Position numbers and translations under genes: made by a program. Below the pieces are notes generated by a model. It was not told where the DNA came from and ran no database searches. It worked only from the letters and a program-made list of their open reading frames with translations. Source: Neoarius graeffei (taxonomy: Eukaryota; Chordata; Actinopteri; Siluriformes; Ariidae). From it: a stretch of 64,000 bases of DNA. Location: NCBI RefSeq assembly GCF_027579695.1, contig NC_083590.1, positions 18,644,446 to 18,708,445 of the forward strand, given 5' to 3'. This document shows, piece by piece, positions 1 to 10,946 of the stretch (its first letter is position 1; each line of letters opens with the position of its first letter).

Positions 1-345
1 TTCAGTTTTGTTTCCAAATTCACGCGGGCCGAATGAAACGAGGCTGTGGGCCTGGAGTTTGACCCCATGTGCCATAACACTTCCTTCTGATTACCTTCTC
101 TTTCTGGACTGTTCAGTCAGGATGCTTGGAGACCGTTAGGTTTCCACTCTATAACTCTGTGCTCTGTGGGCTACGACCTCTGGTGCTGCCACCTAGTGTG
201 TAAGAAGAGGTAGAGCTCATAAAGAATATTAAACAGAATTATTGCAATACATGATATGGGCAGCAGATTAATCTCTCCCAGTGTTTTATATTGTGATATT
301 TTAGAAAATGAAATTGCCTCATGCCTCCTCTATAATGTTGTACAG
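1..345. other. Non-coding left edge (NLR intron)
   Basis: No exon is visible before the acceptor at 344-345. About 50 bases near the start (from about position 20) closely match 15735-15790 (both contain CGGGCCGAATGAAACGAGGC), so this is a dispersed repeat fragment. The upstream exons of the NLR gene, including its start codon, must lie to the left of the window. Confidence 0.5.
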
Positions 346-462
346 TAAACTCAAGAGAAAGAGACCAGACTCACCAGAACCCAGCTGTGTCTCCATGAAG
401 AGTGATTGGTCTATGGATCCTCCTTTACAATTTAAAAATGTAGACCCCTCATCTATACACAG
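346..462 (+). CDS. NLRC3-like gene, N-terminal repeat exon A
   Basis: A 117-bp exon between an AG acceptor (344-345) and a GTAAC donor (463). It begins with one base completing a split codon and ends with two, so it is a symmetrical phase-2 cassette. It encodes about 38 residues containing SPEPSCVSMKSDWSMDPPLQ, the short cysteine/serine peptide typical of the N-terminal region of fish NLR-C proteins, where tandem exons of this kind precede the FISNA-NACHT exon. The next intact copy is at 812. The function of this repeat is not established. Confidence 0.85.
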
Positions 463-811
463 GTAACATCCCATAATTCTCATAGTTAGTCACTGCAGAG
501 TGAAAGCCGTTGTTCCACATTCCTTTATCCAGCCCAGATCATCATCAGCATTTTGATATTTATCAGTTTGTGATACTTTAATTAGGTCCTAATGCTGCTA
601 CAATACTTTCACTAAACATTTTAGAGTAATTAATATCAATAACTGCACAGTTCAGTGTTTCACAGTGGCACATACAGGATAAGGCAGAAAGTGCATCTGG
701 ATGTGACGATAAAAGTCATAGCGATGGCAAGCAAAATAATTAAAACAACTAAAACTAATGAATAACCAGTGTAAATGGTGTATATAAAGGACTGTCTGTA
801 ATGCTGTACAG

Positions 812-928
812 TGAACTCCAGATGAAGAGATCAGACTCGCCAGAACCCAGCTGTGTCTCCATGAAGAGTGAGCAGTCTATGCGTCTTCCTTTGCAGTTTA
901 ACACTGGGAACCCCTCATCTGTCCCCAG
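812..928 (+). CDS. NLRC3-like gene, N-terminal repeat exon B
   Basis: A second 117-bp phase-2 exon, the same length as the copy at 346-462, flanked by TGTACAG and GTAACATCCC. It contains SPEPSCVSMKSEQSMRLPLQ. The intron sequence just after the donor (about 20 bases) is also shared with the first copy, so the two arose by tandem duplication of exon plus flank. Skipping either one would keep the frame, so alternative splicing could vary the number of N-terminal repeats. Confidence 0.85.
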
Positions 929-993
929 GTAACATCCCATAATTCTCATAGTGAAAGTTCCAGTTAAAGGCTGTGCTACACTGTCATTAGCAG

Positions 994-2217
994 CAGGGTG
1001 GCCGCGGGTCCTTAAAAAGTCTTAAATTTAATTTTCCTAAAATAAGGCCATTAAAAAGTCTTAAATTGTCTTAAATTTCAAACCCCGTGGTCTTAAATTT
1101 TCAATCTTTAAATTTATGGAGATTTTACTCAGTCATACCGTTAAAATGTGGTACACTTTGGATGGGGAAAAAGTTTAATCGTTTTTGATGCTCATAATTA
1201 TACCGCGCAGGCTCCGAATCCACCGGTTGCTAGACACACGCGTGCTTGACAACCACTCAGTGCCTGATCTGTTGATGGAGGGTAGTCCGAGCCACAATGG
1301 GTAAATGCAAATTTAATGATAACTGGCTGCAAGATGCTGAATACTCGTGGTGGCTGTAAGACTTTTAAGTTGTGCACAATGGGGATAAGAGCGGTGGACT
1401 CTCGTATGAAGAGCGCCAAGCACGTTGCTTTTGCTAAAGACCGCGAGCATCAGCCTCAAATATCCGACTTCAGCGCTGCCACCACTAACGGTCGTGGAGA
1501 AGAGGATAGATCTGCGAGGCCACCGTCGTCCGACATTCGAACAATGATTGTACTGTACAATGAGTAAGAGTGTTGTCTTGTTTGTGTAAGAGAATATTGT
1601 GTGTGTGTGAGAGAGAGAGAATATATTCTATTGCGTGCATGTGAGAGAATAGTGTTGTTTGTGTGTGGGTGTCGTTCCAAGTGTTTTAAGAAGTGCAAGT
1701 GAGCATACCTTTCAAGTGAGTGAGCCGAAGTTTCAGGTGTATGTGCATTCACATTGTTTAACTGTTGTTTTCTGCATTGTTGTTTGACCAAAGATGGAAT
1801 TGAACAATTCTGCTTACAATGTGACTCCCCAAGCAGAGAAAATAATAATTAAAAAACACTGTTGCATTGGATTCTGTGTGAGAGACTTCATTCACATTTT
1901 CACATTGTTGCATTGGATTCAAACGCTGTGACTGCATTCTGATTGTCACGTAGTTACAAGTTGATCCGATCCTTATATTGTGTTCTGAGTGTGTGAATGC
2001 CTGTCAAGGAAAAGAAATGAAGTGCTTCTACTAGAATAGTGTTTTCTGGTGAATGTTTACAAGAACAATAAGTTACATTAAATTATATAGGTTTTTTTTT
2101 TTTTCAAAAGAGTACGTTTTTGCGTGACTTTAGATTTGGTCTTAATTTTTTTTGGAACATGGTATGAAAAAGTCTTTAAGTCTTAAATTTAACTTGGACA
2201 AACTTGTAGACACCCTG
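994..2217 (+). mobile_element. Non-autonomous hAT-type element
   Basis: The termini are CAGGGTGGCC at the left and CACCCTG at the right (inverted), flanked by a 7-bp TTAGCAG repeat at 987-993 and 2218-2224. Both subterminal regions carry AGTCTTAAATTTAA-type sequence. Inside (about 1297-1567) is a broken start of a transposase: MGKCKFNDNWLQDAEYSW, then a stop, then a shifted segment with TMGIRAVDSRMKSAKH, resembling the N-terminal BED-like region of fish hAT transposases. The catalytic part is absent, so this is an internally deleted derivative in the first large NLR intron. Confidence 0.65.
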
Positions 2218-2536
2218 TTAGCAGCTATTTTTAATAAATATATACGATGGCAACTATCGTTCTACTACACGGTTTATATTATACAGTAGTTTCTTAGTCT
2301 TTAGTGACACGACAGTTCTTTCAGTAAATGCTTCAGAGTAAAGAGTGTAAATATTTATGAAGGTCAGAATGTTTTAATAAAGGTAATGTCTTCAATACGA
2401 AAGCAAGAAATGCTAATAGAAGCAAAAAAACAAATCTAATGATTACTACGAGAACGGCGGCTACAATTATCGACAGTCTGTAACCGACACCTTTTCAGAT
2501 TTACCAATAAAAAACAATTTTTCAAAGGTGAGTTTC

Positions 2537-3032
2537 AGGCCCTGTCCGCACGGCAACGGATTCAGGTGAATCCGATAAAATTTTTTATCGTTTCGGCCTG
2601 GCGTCCACACGGCACTGGCGTTTTGCACCCAAAATGATATTTTTTGAGAACGGTTTCCAGAGTGGAAAAATCTGGCAACGACGCCCGTTGCGAAGTCGTC
2701 TGGATGACGAGAACGGATTTGTTTACGATGATGTCACAACCACATGACTAGAACAAGCAGCACTCTCGCGTGCATCATTCCTGTGAGTGCTTCACGCCGG
2801 GTAGAAGAAGGGGTTTATGCGCATGCGTCCTACTTCTTCTATTGTTCTGGTGTCTCCGATGGGACCGTCTTACAGCGCACGTAGAGGTGTGGCATGTGTA
2901 TTGCATCATTTTCAGCAAGCGTTGCGTTGCCATATGTACCTGATATTTTACTGATTCGTTGCCCATGTGGACGCGATGATTTTTTTTTTTACCCGCTAAA
3001 AAAAAAATCTCGTTGTCGTGTGGATGTAGCCT
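2537..3032. mobile_element. MITE-like element with inverted ends
   Basis: About 496 bp whose ends are inverted relatives: AGGCCCTGTCCGCACGGCAACG-type sequence at the left, and the reverse complement of AGGCTACATCCACACGACAACG at the right. No transposase is visible. Target duplication is not clear, so the superfamily is open. Confidence 0.5.
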
Positions 3033-3074
3033 CAGTTACAACAGTTATTATTGGTTAATTAATCAACCAGAAGA

Positions 3075-3096
3075 CCCCCCCCCCCCCCCCCCCCCC
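3075..3096. repeat. Poly(C) tract
   Basis: A run of 22 consecutive C on the + strand. Length may be unreliable in sequencing. It has no coding role and lies in an NLR intron. Confidence 0.9.
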
Positions 3097-3660
3097 GCCA
3101 TTTCAGCTTGTCGTCTGATGACACTGCTCGTTACTTGAGATGGATTTTTTTTTTAAAGCACGATGAGTAATTTCAGGAAAACCCAGACGTCATCATGGTG
3201 GAAAGATCATGGACATGTTTTTGCTGATCGATCTTTGTGTAACATTGTTGAAGTCGATGAAGTACTTTAAAAAAAAAAAAAAAGTGCTGTGATTTTTTTT
3301 AAAATTGATTTATTTTCTGATTCAGAACAGAATGGGATGCTATAGAGTATTTGGAATCCTGTTGCAATAAATAGAATTAGACCAGAATTAAATTCCTAGC
3401 ATATAAAAAAACTTTCCTATTCCATTCAGATTTTTTTTTTTTTGCAGTTTGTTGTAATATGTGGTAGATCTTTACAATATCAGTAGACGTTTTATATCTT
3501 TAGATGTAAATTTAAAATGTCACTTAAAAAATAACTTGTTTGAAAATACTGAAGGTTCACCAATCTGAATCTAACTGCAACAAATTAGAGCATTGTTTGA
3601 AAGAAATAATTTAGAAATCAAATAGAAATCATTTTTGTGTGCGCGCGTAAAATCATCTGG

Positions 3661-3745
3661 ATGTCGATAATTGTGGAACGGTGTCGATAACTGTGGACAA
3701 AGGTTGATAATTGTGGAATGGTGTCACGTGATCTAATGCACTAAG
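3661..3745. repeat. Short tandem repeat, about 20-25 bp unit
   Basis: Three to four imperfect copies of a unit like GTGTCGATAATTGTGGAA. One more copy occurs at about 5519-5535, on the other side of the hAT element at 3800-5453, suggesting that the hAT inserted into a stretch already carrying this repeat. Confidence 0.6.
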
Positions 3746-4245
3746 TAATCAGGAATCAACTCATTTTTTTCCAGTGGACGTTGGAGTAATTCTTCATGCC
3801 AGGCTTGTAGTACTCGAGTCCGACTTGTGCCTTAATTTTAAGGACTCGTGACTCGACTTGAGCGCTGATGACTCGGACTCGTGCATTAACTGCATTTGGA
3901 CTCGTAAATTGTAAACGAGGACTTGGATGGATTTTCTTCATTTTTTTTGTAATATGCCATAATAATTTGCCATAAGATATTTATATCTACATTAATTTTT
4001 ATACTAATTTTGTGCAAGTGTGTCACACCTGCACGCCTTGCTGCGTGCATCAGATTGACTCTTGCGCGCGCCACAAACGACTCGTACCTGCACATGATTA
4101 AGGCGCAATCAGCACACTGATATAACTGTGAAAACATGCTTACTTTGCGAAGTAGTGTGTGTGTATATGTATTTTTTGTTTATGTATGTATCATATATAT
4201 TCAACCTCCTTAGGTACACACAGATCAAAACCTCTCTCGCATACT

Positions 4246-4246
4246 T

Positions 4247-4279
<33 letters not shown>
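4246..4279. repeat. (TC)n(AC)n microsatellite
   Basis: A TC dinucleotide run passes directly into an AC run, inside the hAT element at 3800-5453. Confidence 0.9.
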
Positions 4280-5008
4280 ATTAGAGGTGCAGAAATTTCT
4301 CATTTATGACACTAGATTAGTTAATCACTCACCTTACGGAGTTAAATCTGATTAAAATGTGCCAGTATCACATTACGATATCCATATGTGATTCCAGACC
4401 ATATTGAAATATATTCAGAATGTTTTTCATATATTTATTTAATAGTTAACTCAATGTACATGCAGTGTACAAGAAAAATAATTGAACACCGGCAGCAGAT
4501 TCAACACCGGTTTCCCCCGTTGACTGTGAGAGTCCCTCAGAGGTGCATGTGTATTCTGTTTATTCGGCTGTGAGCGAGTCGCTCTTTGTTTTGAACGAGT
4601 GGTCCGGGTCTCTCGTAAACTCCGAGCAAACTAAAGGACTACTTTGGCTCTGATGTTGTTCAGAAAAACCACGTTAGCTTGATGATGGATCTTAGGCGGT
4701 AATTAAAGACACCTTTGGCTTTAAGAGGCTTTCGGGAAATCCACCCCGGACTGTTTACCCGTCTTCACTTGTATTTATAAACACACCTTCTGCACTTACA
4801 TCCATCTCCCAACCATCTCTGACAGAATACTTCACACGCCATGACAGAGAACGCACATTCACCTGTTCATACGGCATGTTCAGGAACGAATTAACGTTAA
4901 TGGCGCTAAACAGCCACTGTCTTGGTACAGTTGGAATGTTGGACTCGACTTGGATCAATAGTGGACTCGACTCGGACTCTAAATTTTCTTTAATGACTTG
5001 GACTTGAG

Positions 5009-5381
5009 GTGGCACGGTGGTGTAGTGGTTAGCGCTGTCGCCTCACAGCAAGAAGGTCTGGGTTCGAGCCCCATGGCCGGCGAGGGCCTTTCTGTGCGGA
5101 GTTTGCATGTTCTCCCCGTGCCCACGTGGGTTTCCTCTGGGTGCTCCGGTTTCCCCCACAGTCCAAAGACATGCAAGTTAGGTTAACTGGTGACTCTAAA
5201 TTGAGCGTAGGTGTGAATGTGAGTGTGAATGGTTGTCTGTGTCTATGTGTCAGCCCTGTGATGACCTGGCGACTTGTCCAGGGTGTACCCCGCCTTTCGC
5301 CCGTAGTCAGCTGGGATAGGCTCCAGCTTGCCTGCGACCCTGTAGAAGGATAAAGCGGCTAGAGATAATGAGATGAGATGA
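5009..5381 (+). repeat. tRNA-headed SINE, copy 1 (+)
   Basis: A full-length SINE with perfect 14-bp target duplications GACTTGGACTTGAG (4995-5008 and 5382-5395). The 5' head has Pol III box-like motifs (GTGGTTAGC and GGTTCGAGCCCC). The body ends in an ATGAG repeat tail. Five more copies are at 15104, 37310, 40088, 48446 and 55847. Reading frames that cross it are not genes. Confidence 0.85.
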
Positions 5382-5696
5382 GACTTGGACTTGAGCACTC
5401 GGGACTCGAGACTGGACTCAGACTTGAGGTTTAGTGACTCGACTACAACACTGATTCATGCACAACTTGCGTATTGAAAGTCTTTTCTACTTTTGCAATG
5501 ACCAGAAGATTGTTAAGGTGTCGATAATTGTAGCCACTGCTCTACTAATAGTAATAACAATAAACTGACATGTTCTAATAGGAAGTAAAAATTACGCAAG
5601 ACAATTTAAGAAAACAAACAAGTATTCAACACTGATTCTAAAATTTAGTAATAAGTGCAAGGTAACAACATTGTTTGTTTTGTATTAAAATCCCGG

Positions 5697-5806
5697 CCCC
5701 ATTGAGATCACTGTTACTTGGCTGTGTCTCCATGAAAAGCGATGTGTCTGAGTGTTTCTGTAAAATATAATAGAAAATAGAGACCCTTTATATGAACACA
5801 GTGACT
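5697..5806 (+). pseudogene. Decayed copy of the NLR N-terminal repeat exon
   Basis: The core GCTGTGTCTCCATGAAAAGCG matches the intact exons at 346 and 812, followed by a drifting remainder ending near AACACAG. In-frame stops (TAA, TAG) in the second half and loss of a clear acceptor and donor make it unusable. It marks a third repeat unit between exon B and the linker exon. Confidence 0.6.
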
Positions 5807-6327
5807 ATTGACCATAAATCACATCAGTATTTATTAATAATAATGAAAATCAGCATTTTCCTCAACCTGAACTCCCACCTCCCAAAAACATGTCAGTAGG
5901 TCGACTGATCACTAAATTGCCCCTAAAATGATGGACTGGTGGATCATCCAGGGTGGAGTATAATTCTGGATCCAGTTACAGGTTTTATACCTCTGAACAT
6001 TTCTGGCCGGCTTTCTGAAAAATACACATCTGCTTTCGTATCCATTTAAAACACATTATCTATTCATTCTGCATGATGGAGTGATATTCTGTTCCATCCC
6101 TAATGACCATATAGGAAGGAAAATCTAGAAAAACTCAAATTAGAACCAGGGCAGATATTTTTTTTCTCCAGTTCCACAATATTTTTGTCGTGTTGTATTC
6201 AGTACTGTGCTCTCTAAATGTTAATGCACTCAAAGAATTATTGTAGTAAAATTAGAGCTAAAGTTTAGATTGTAGGATTAAAGTGATGAAAGTTATTGTC
6301 TTTAACAGCAACAATTTTTGTTCCCAG

Positions 6328-6381
6328 TGATTTACAGACGGCAGGAGACAGAAGAGAAAAGATCTTCATCACAGATACAGG
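6328..6381 (+). CDS. NLRC3-like gene, linker exon before FISNA
   Basis: A 54-bp exon between TTCCCAG (ending 6327) and GTAAGA (6382). Phase 2 in and out, it encodes DLQTAGDRREKIFITDT plus a split glycine codon completed by the next exon. The reading frame is chosen because it is the one that joins both neighbours without a shift. Another frame is also open but does not fit the phases. Confidence 0.7.
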
Positions 6382-6620
6382 GTAAGATCAAACCCAACAC
6401 CATGACTGTGACACTGACGCACTGGTATTATAAACCTCTCTGCTGTTATTTCATAGAGACTGATTAGATTATAGAAAACATACAGGGGAATAAAACAAAT
6501 GCACAGTGAGAACATCATAAAGAACTCTCTGTGGAATCCAGTCAGAAACACTGTGATCTTAAACTGTAATAATTGGAGCCCATGTCTCACCATGTCTTCC
6601 TACTTCACCCTGTCACACAG

Positions 6621-8384
6621 ACACGCCCCAGAATCTGCTGCTGGAAATGAAGTCCAGAAAAAGTTCAGATTAAATCTGATGAAGAAGTTTCAGTGTTTAA
6701 ATGGAGTGATAATAAAGCAGGAAAACCGAGTGCTCCTGAATGAGATCTACACAGAGCTCTACATCACAGAGGGAGACAGTGGAGACGTCAATAAAGAACA
6801 TGAGGTGAGACGGATCGAGGCAGCGTCCAGGAGAAAAACAACAGAGGAAACACCAATCAAATGCAACGACATCTTTAAGCCCTTATCTGAAGAAGATGAA
6901 CCCATCAGAACTGTAGTGACAAAGGGAGTGGCTGGTATCGGAAAAACAGTCTCTGTGCAGAAGTTCATTGTGGACTGGGCTGAAGGGAAAGCAAATCAGG
7001 ACGTCCCCCTCATATTTCCACTTCCTTTCAGAGAGCTGAATCTGATGAAGGACCAAAAACTGAGTCTGATGGAGCTCCTTCATGTCTGTTTCAAGGAAAC
7101 TAAAGAAACAGAAATGTCCAGGTTGGAAAAGGTTCTGTTCATTTTTGATGGATTGGACGAGTGTCGTTTCCCTCTGGATTTCCAGAACACAGTGAGAGTG
7201 TGTGACGTAACTGAATCAGCATCAGTGCGTGTGCTGCTGATAAACCTGATCAAAGGGAATCTGCTTCCCTCTGCTCTCATCTGGATCACCTCCCGACCAG
7301 CAGCAGCTGATCAAATCCCCTCTGAGTACGTCCATCGAGTCACAGAGGTACGAGGGTTCAATGACCCCCAGAAGGAGGAGTACTTCAGGAAGAGGGTCAG
7401 TGATCAGAGCCTGGCCGAGAACATCATCACACACCTGAAGTCATTAAGAAGCCTCTACATCATGTGTCACATCCCAGTCTTCTGCTGGATTTCAGCCGCT
7501 GTTCTCGAGAGAATTTTGGGTGACGCAGAGAGTGGAGAGATCCCCAAGACTCTGACTCAAATGTACACACACTTCCTCATCATTCAGACAAACATCATCA
7601 GAGGAAAGTACTCAAAGAAGCAGGAGAGTGATGAAGAAATGCTTCTCAAACTGGGAAAACTGGCTTTTCAGCAGCTGGAGAAAGGCAACCTGATCTTCTA
7701 TGAGGAAGACCTGAGAGAGTGCGGCGTTGATGTGACAGAAGCAGCAGTGTACTCAGGTGTGTGTACGCAGATCTTCAGAGAGGAGGTTGGGCTTCACCAG
7801 AGTAAAGTGTACTGCTTTGTTCACCTGAGCATTCAGGAGTATCTCGCAGCTCTGTATGTGCATCTGACCTTCATGAAGGAAAAGAGAAATGTTCTTGTTC
7901 ACAGTTGGTCCAAGACAATTTCAGATGTACACAAAAGTGCTGTAGATCAGACCTTAAAAAGTCAGACTGGACATCTGGATCTGTTCCTCCGCTTTCTTCT
8001 AGGTCTCTCACTGGAGTCCAATCAGAAACTCTTACATGCCTTAGTAACACAGACAGGAAGTAGCTCCCAGAGCAAAGAGGAAACAGTTCAGTACATTAAG
8101 AAGAAGATTAGTGGAGCTCTTCCTGCAGAAAAATCCATCAATCTGTTCCACTGTCTGAATGAACTGGGTGACGATTCTCTAGTGGAGGAAATCCAATGCT
8201 ACCTGAAATCTGGAAAACAAAGTAAACTCTCTGCTTCACAGTGGTCTGCTCTGGCGTTTGCGTTACTGACTTCAGCACAGGAGCTGGAGGAGTTTGACCT
8301 GAGTAAATATACCAGGACAGGGAAGATACCAGAGTGGGTTCTTGTGAGGATGATACCTGTGATTGCAGCATCCAGAAAAGCAAT
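6621..8384 (+). CDS. NLRC3-like FISNA-NACHT exon
   Basis: One 1764-bp exon encodes the signalling core of a cytoplasmic NOD-like receptor. First comes the FISNA region (from [12 protein letters not shown]), then NACHT with Walker A GVAGIGKT (6925-6948), Walker B around [11 protein letters not shown] (about 7136-7168), the sensor-like WITSRP motif (about 7282-7299), and the winged-helix/NACHT-associated segment ending [10 protein letters not shown]. The frame is open throughout. An upstream ATG at 6499 also reads through, but 6499-6620 is intron: TCACACAG at 6613-6620 is a good acceptor and the preceding exon joins in phase. The donor is GTAAGT at 8385. In fish such proteins are thought to act as immune sensors or regulators; the ligand is unknown. 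It is intact, unlike the transposon genes around it. Confidence 0.93.
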
Positions 8385-10500
8385 GTAAGTAAAGCTGAAT
8401 AGAACTGTTCTACTGTTCCACTGTTAGAAAGAGAGAAACTGAAAGCACTTTGACAAATCTGCACTTTGGGACAAAATCCACAACTCCATTACTCGAGTGA
8501 AAGTAAAGATCCTCCTGGTCAAATGTTACTGCAATACAAGCAGGCCTCAACGTTAACTTTTGACACAAAAAATTTCCTTTTGCCCTCAACTTTTGCGGTA
8601 TTTCGGCAAGTTTTCAAGTACACGGTTCAAGGCAATACTGGTATGTTTTCTCGGGGTATAATTGAGTTATTTACACACAAGTACATGTTTTTTAAAAAAA
8701 CATTTATTTTTAAAAACATTTCTGCAGCAGAAGGACAAGACGAGCCCTGAAAACCTGAAACATAAATCAGTATAAGAGATATTTATCTCTGGGATAATTC
8801 ACTATGTAAATGATATATTTACTGTAGAGGGTGTGGTTTATTATTTCAGACCCAAAAACATGTCTTTACATTCAGTGAAATGTACTTATCACTCGCCTTT
8901 TTACACACTGTGTGTGTGTGTGTGTCCGTCCTGAAGTTAACCTGGGAAACCGTAGAGGGCACCAGCGATCACTCATAGTGATGAAGAGCACAAATGCGCA
9001 TGAAGCGAGCCAATCAGAATCACCGTTACACATCGGGAAGAAAAAAACAAAACGGCGATCACAGGGGAGGCGCGGATGCTGGTTAATACATCTTGTTTTT
9101 TGTAACATACTCGCTCGAAAATCATTTTCGTGCTTAAAGAAGCCGACCATAGCTGTGCCCGAACGGGCCTAACTCGCTAAAATATTTCTGCCTGAGCGTC
9201 TTGGTCAGATTTCTCAGTTCAGATTTAATTTGATTTATTTGGTAAATAATGAAAAACATATATGAAAGACATAAAGAACCAGGGTAACACACGAAAGTGA
9301 AAACACTTATTTCCAGTGTGGTCCTAGGAATCAGATAACTATCATGGATACATTACTATAAAAAAAATTCTACAAAGAATAAAACTAAAAATAAATGAGT
9401 GTTATTTTCCTGGTGTACGAGTTGATTAAAAAGACAAAATTTAACTGCAGACTTGAAATTAAAGATGGAAACGGCAGACAGCTAACTAGACTTACAAACA
9501 ACACATTTCCAAAAATGAATGCAAATAATCAAACACAACTTTCTGCGGATAGTTTATTTGCAGTATTTATAAATCAGGGATTTCTCCAGAAGAAATATCA
9601 GAGCGATGCTACTGATGTGAAGCCCAGCCCATAAGGGGGGTCGGGGGGCATGCTCCCCCGGGAAATATTGAAATTAGAGATTTCAAATGGTGCGTTCTGG
9701 GGCCATCTCAGGCTGATTTAGGCACAATTCAACATTTCAACATTTATTAAATTTGCTGTTTTTTACCTTGTCAAATAGCAAGGGGCCAAATTTAAAGGGC
9801 AAAATTAGATTTGAAATGAAAACACTGGAAACAGTCAATTCGGAGAAATATTTAATTTTATTGCACAACAAAAAATGCATAATATTAAACAATATAGGGA
9901 GTCGAGGTCTAATCACGCGACAGTGGCAGCTAACAACCAGCACCTAGAACGTGGTTTTATGTATGGTTGTGAATGGCAGTCAGTGCACGCAGTGAAACGC
10001 TTTCATTTCTGGGTTGAGTACCAGGATAGTCTAGACTTATATATTACAGTATCTTTTTATTTCTATAGTTATTACTCATTCTCAGAGGGGAATAGGAGAT
10101 ATTTAGGTGCAGAAAGGACTCTGCATTGTTCAGTTTATAGTGTTGATTTTTTGTGTGTGCAAGTGACAGCGCAGCGCTGACGTCACACAGCGCAGTGGAG
10201 CGCCACGTATCCGTGCTTTGGGGAAAGCCCTGCAAATTACACCACTATTGCAGGCTCCAGTGTCCAATAAACATTGAGGTGTGGGGTTTTTCTTTCCCCC
10301 TGTGTAAAACCTTCACTGAGTGTCGTTGTGGAAAATCTTTTCCTTCACATCTCTCCACATTAAATTTGTGTTGTAGCTGAAATGTAATTACGCAGACACT
10401 GGGCCTATAAAACCATCTGGAGTTTGCAAATTCAAAAAAAAAACCTTTCCTGTTATTCTGAACTGATGAAAGATTTTATTCACGTGGAGAAAACAGAAGT
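8385..10500. other. NLR intron without a gene
   Basis: No coding exon is supported. There is a short GT run at 8909-8925, a G/C-rich patch at 9634-9660 (GGGGGGCATGCTCCCCCGGG) of a kind that recurs in fish transposons, and a segment (about 9300-9345) sharing CACTTATTTCCA and GTGGTCCT with 10625-10665, probably 3' sequence of related repeats. I cannot assign families. Confidence 0.4.
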
Positions 10501-10946
10501 AATATAAATTTATTACGTGTTATTTTTTTATTTTATCGATGGATAGATTAAGGTAAAGATTACATGCAAGTATACTAATGTACAATTGAATTAAATACAT
10601 GAAACTAAACCGAGTGCACAAAGTGTAAAACACTTATTTCCATTGTGGTCCTGGGAAAAGGTTCAGGATGGCGCTATGTTGATTGTTTTACTCCTGGATT
10701 TAAGTGTATCAATACTAAATTTGTACAAATGGCACCAAGTAGAATAAAAAAATCTTTAACGGCACAAAAACCCCCATAAATTTCCAGCTAAACATGGATA
10801 TAAAAGGCAAGATACAAGAGTATTATAATGCACCCAAGAGTAGCACCGTGTAGTTGAGGACCACAAAAGGATCACATCAAGAAACTTATCGCAGAACATG
10901 CAAAAGGCTAACCGCAGACCTGTTAAATTAAACTGACCAGAATAAT

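Larger units (their letters stand above)
3800..5453. mobile_element. hAT-type element carrying a SINE
   Basis: The ends are inverted relatives (CAGGCTTGTAGTACTCGAGTC at the left; the right end read backwards is CAGTGTTGTAGTCGAGTC). They are flanked by 8-bp duplications matching at 7 of 8 bases (CTTCATGC at 3792-3799, ATTCATGC at 5454-5461). Both subterminal zones are packed with GACTCG/GACTTGGACT repeats. No intact transposase is seen. A SINE is inserted at 5009-5381. Confidence 0.6.

Noticed and set aside
1456..1791. 111-codon minus-strand frame
   Set aside because: Antisense to the hAT transposase relic, low complexity (His/Thr/Ser), no domain.
4109..4355. Frames with Arg-Glu or Ser-Leu runs
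   Set aside because: They arise from the TC/AC microsatellite inside a hAT element.
5015..5090. tRNA-like sequence with box A and B motifs
   Set aside because: It is the head of a SINE with a 300-bp body and target duplications, repeated six times; it does not end as a tRNA and no acceptor stem is formed.
6499..6620. Upstream in-frame ATG extending the NACHT exon
   Set aside because: A strong acceptor at 6620 and exact phase joining with the exon at 6328-6381 show that this part is intron.
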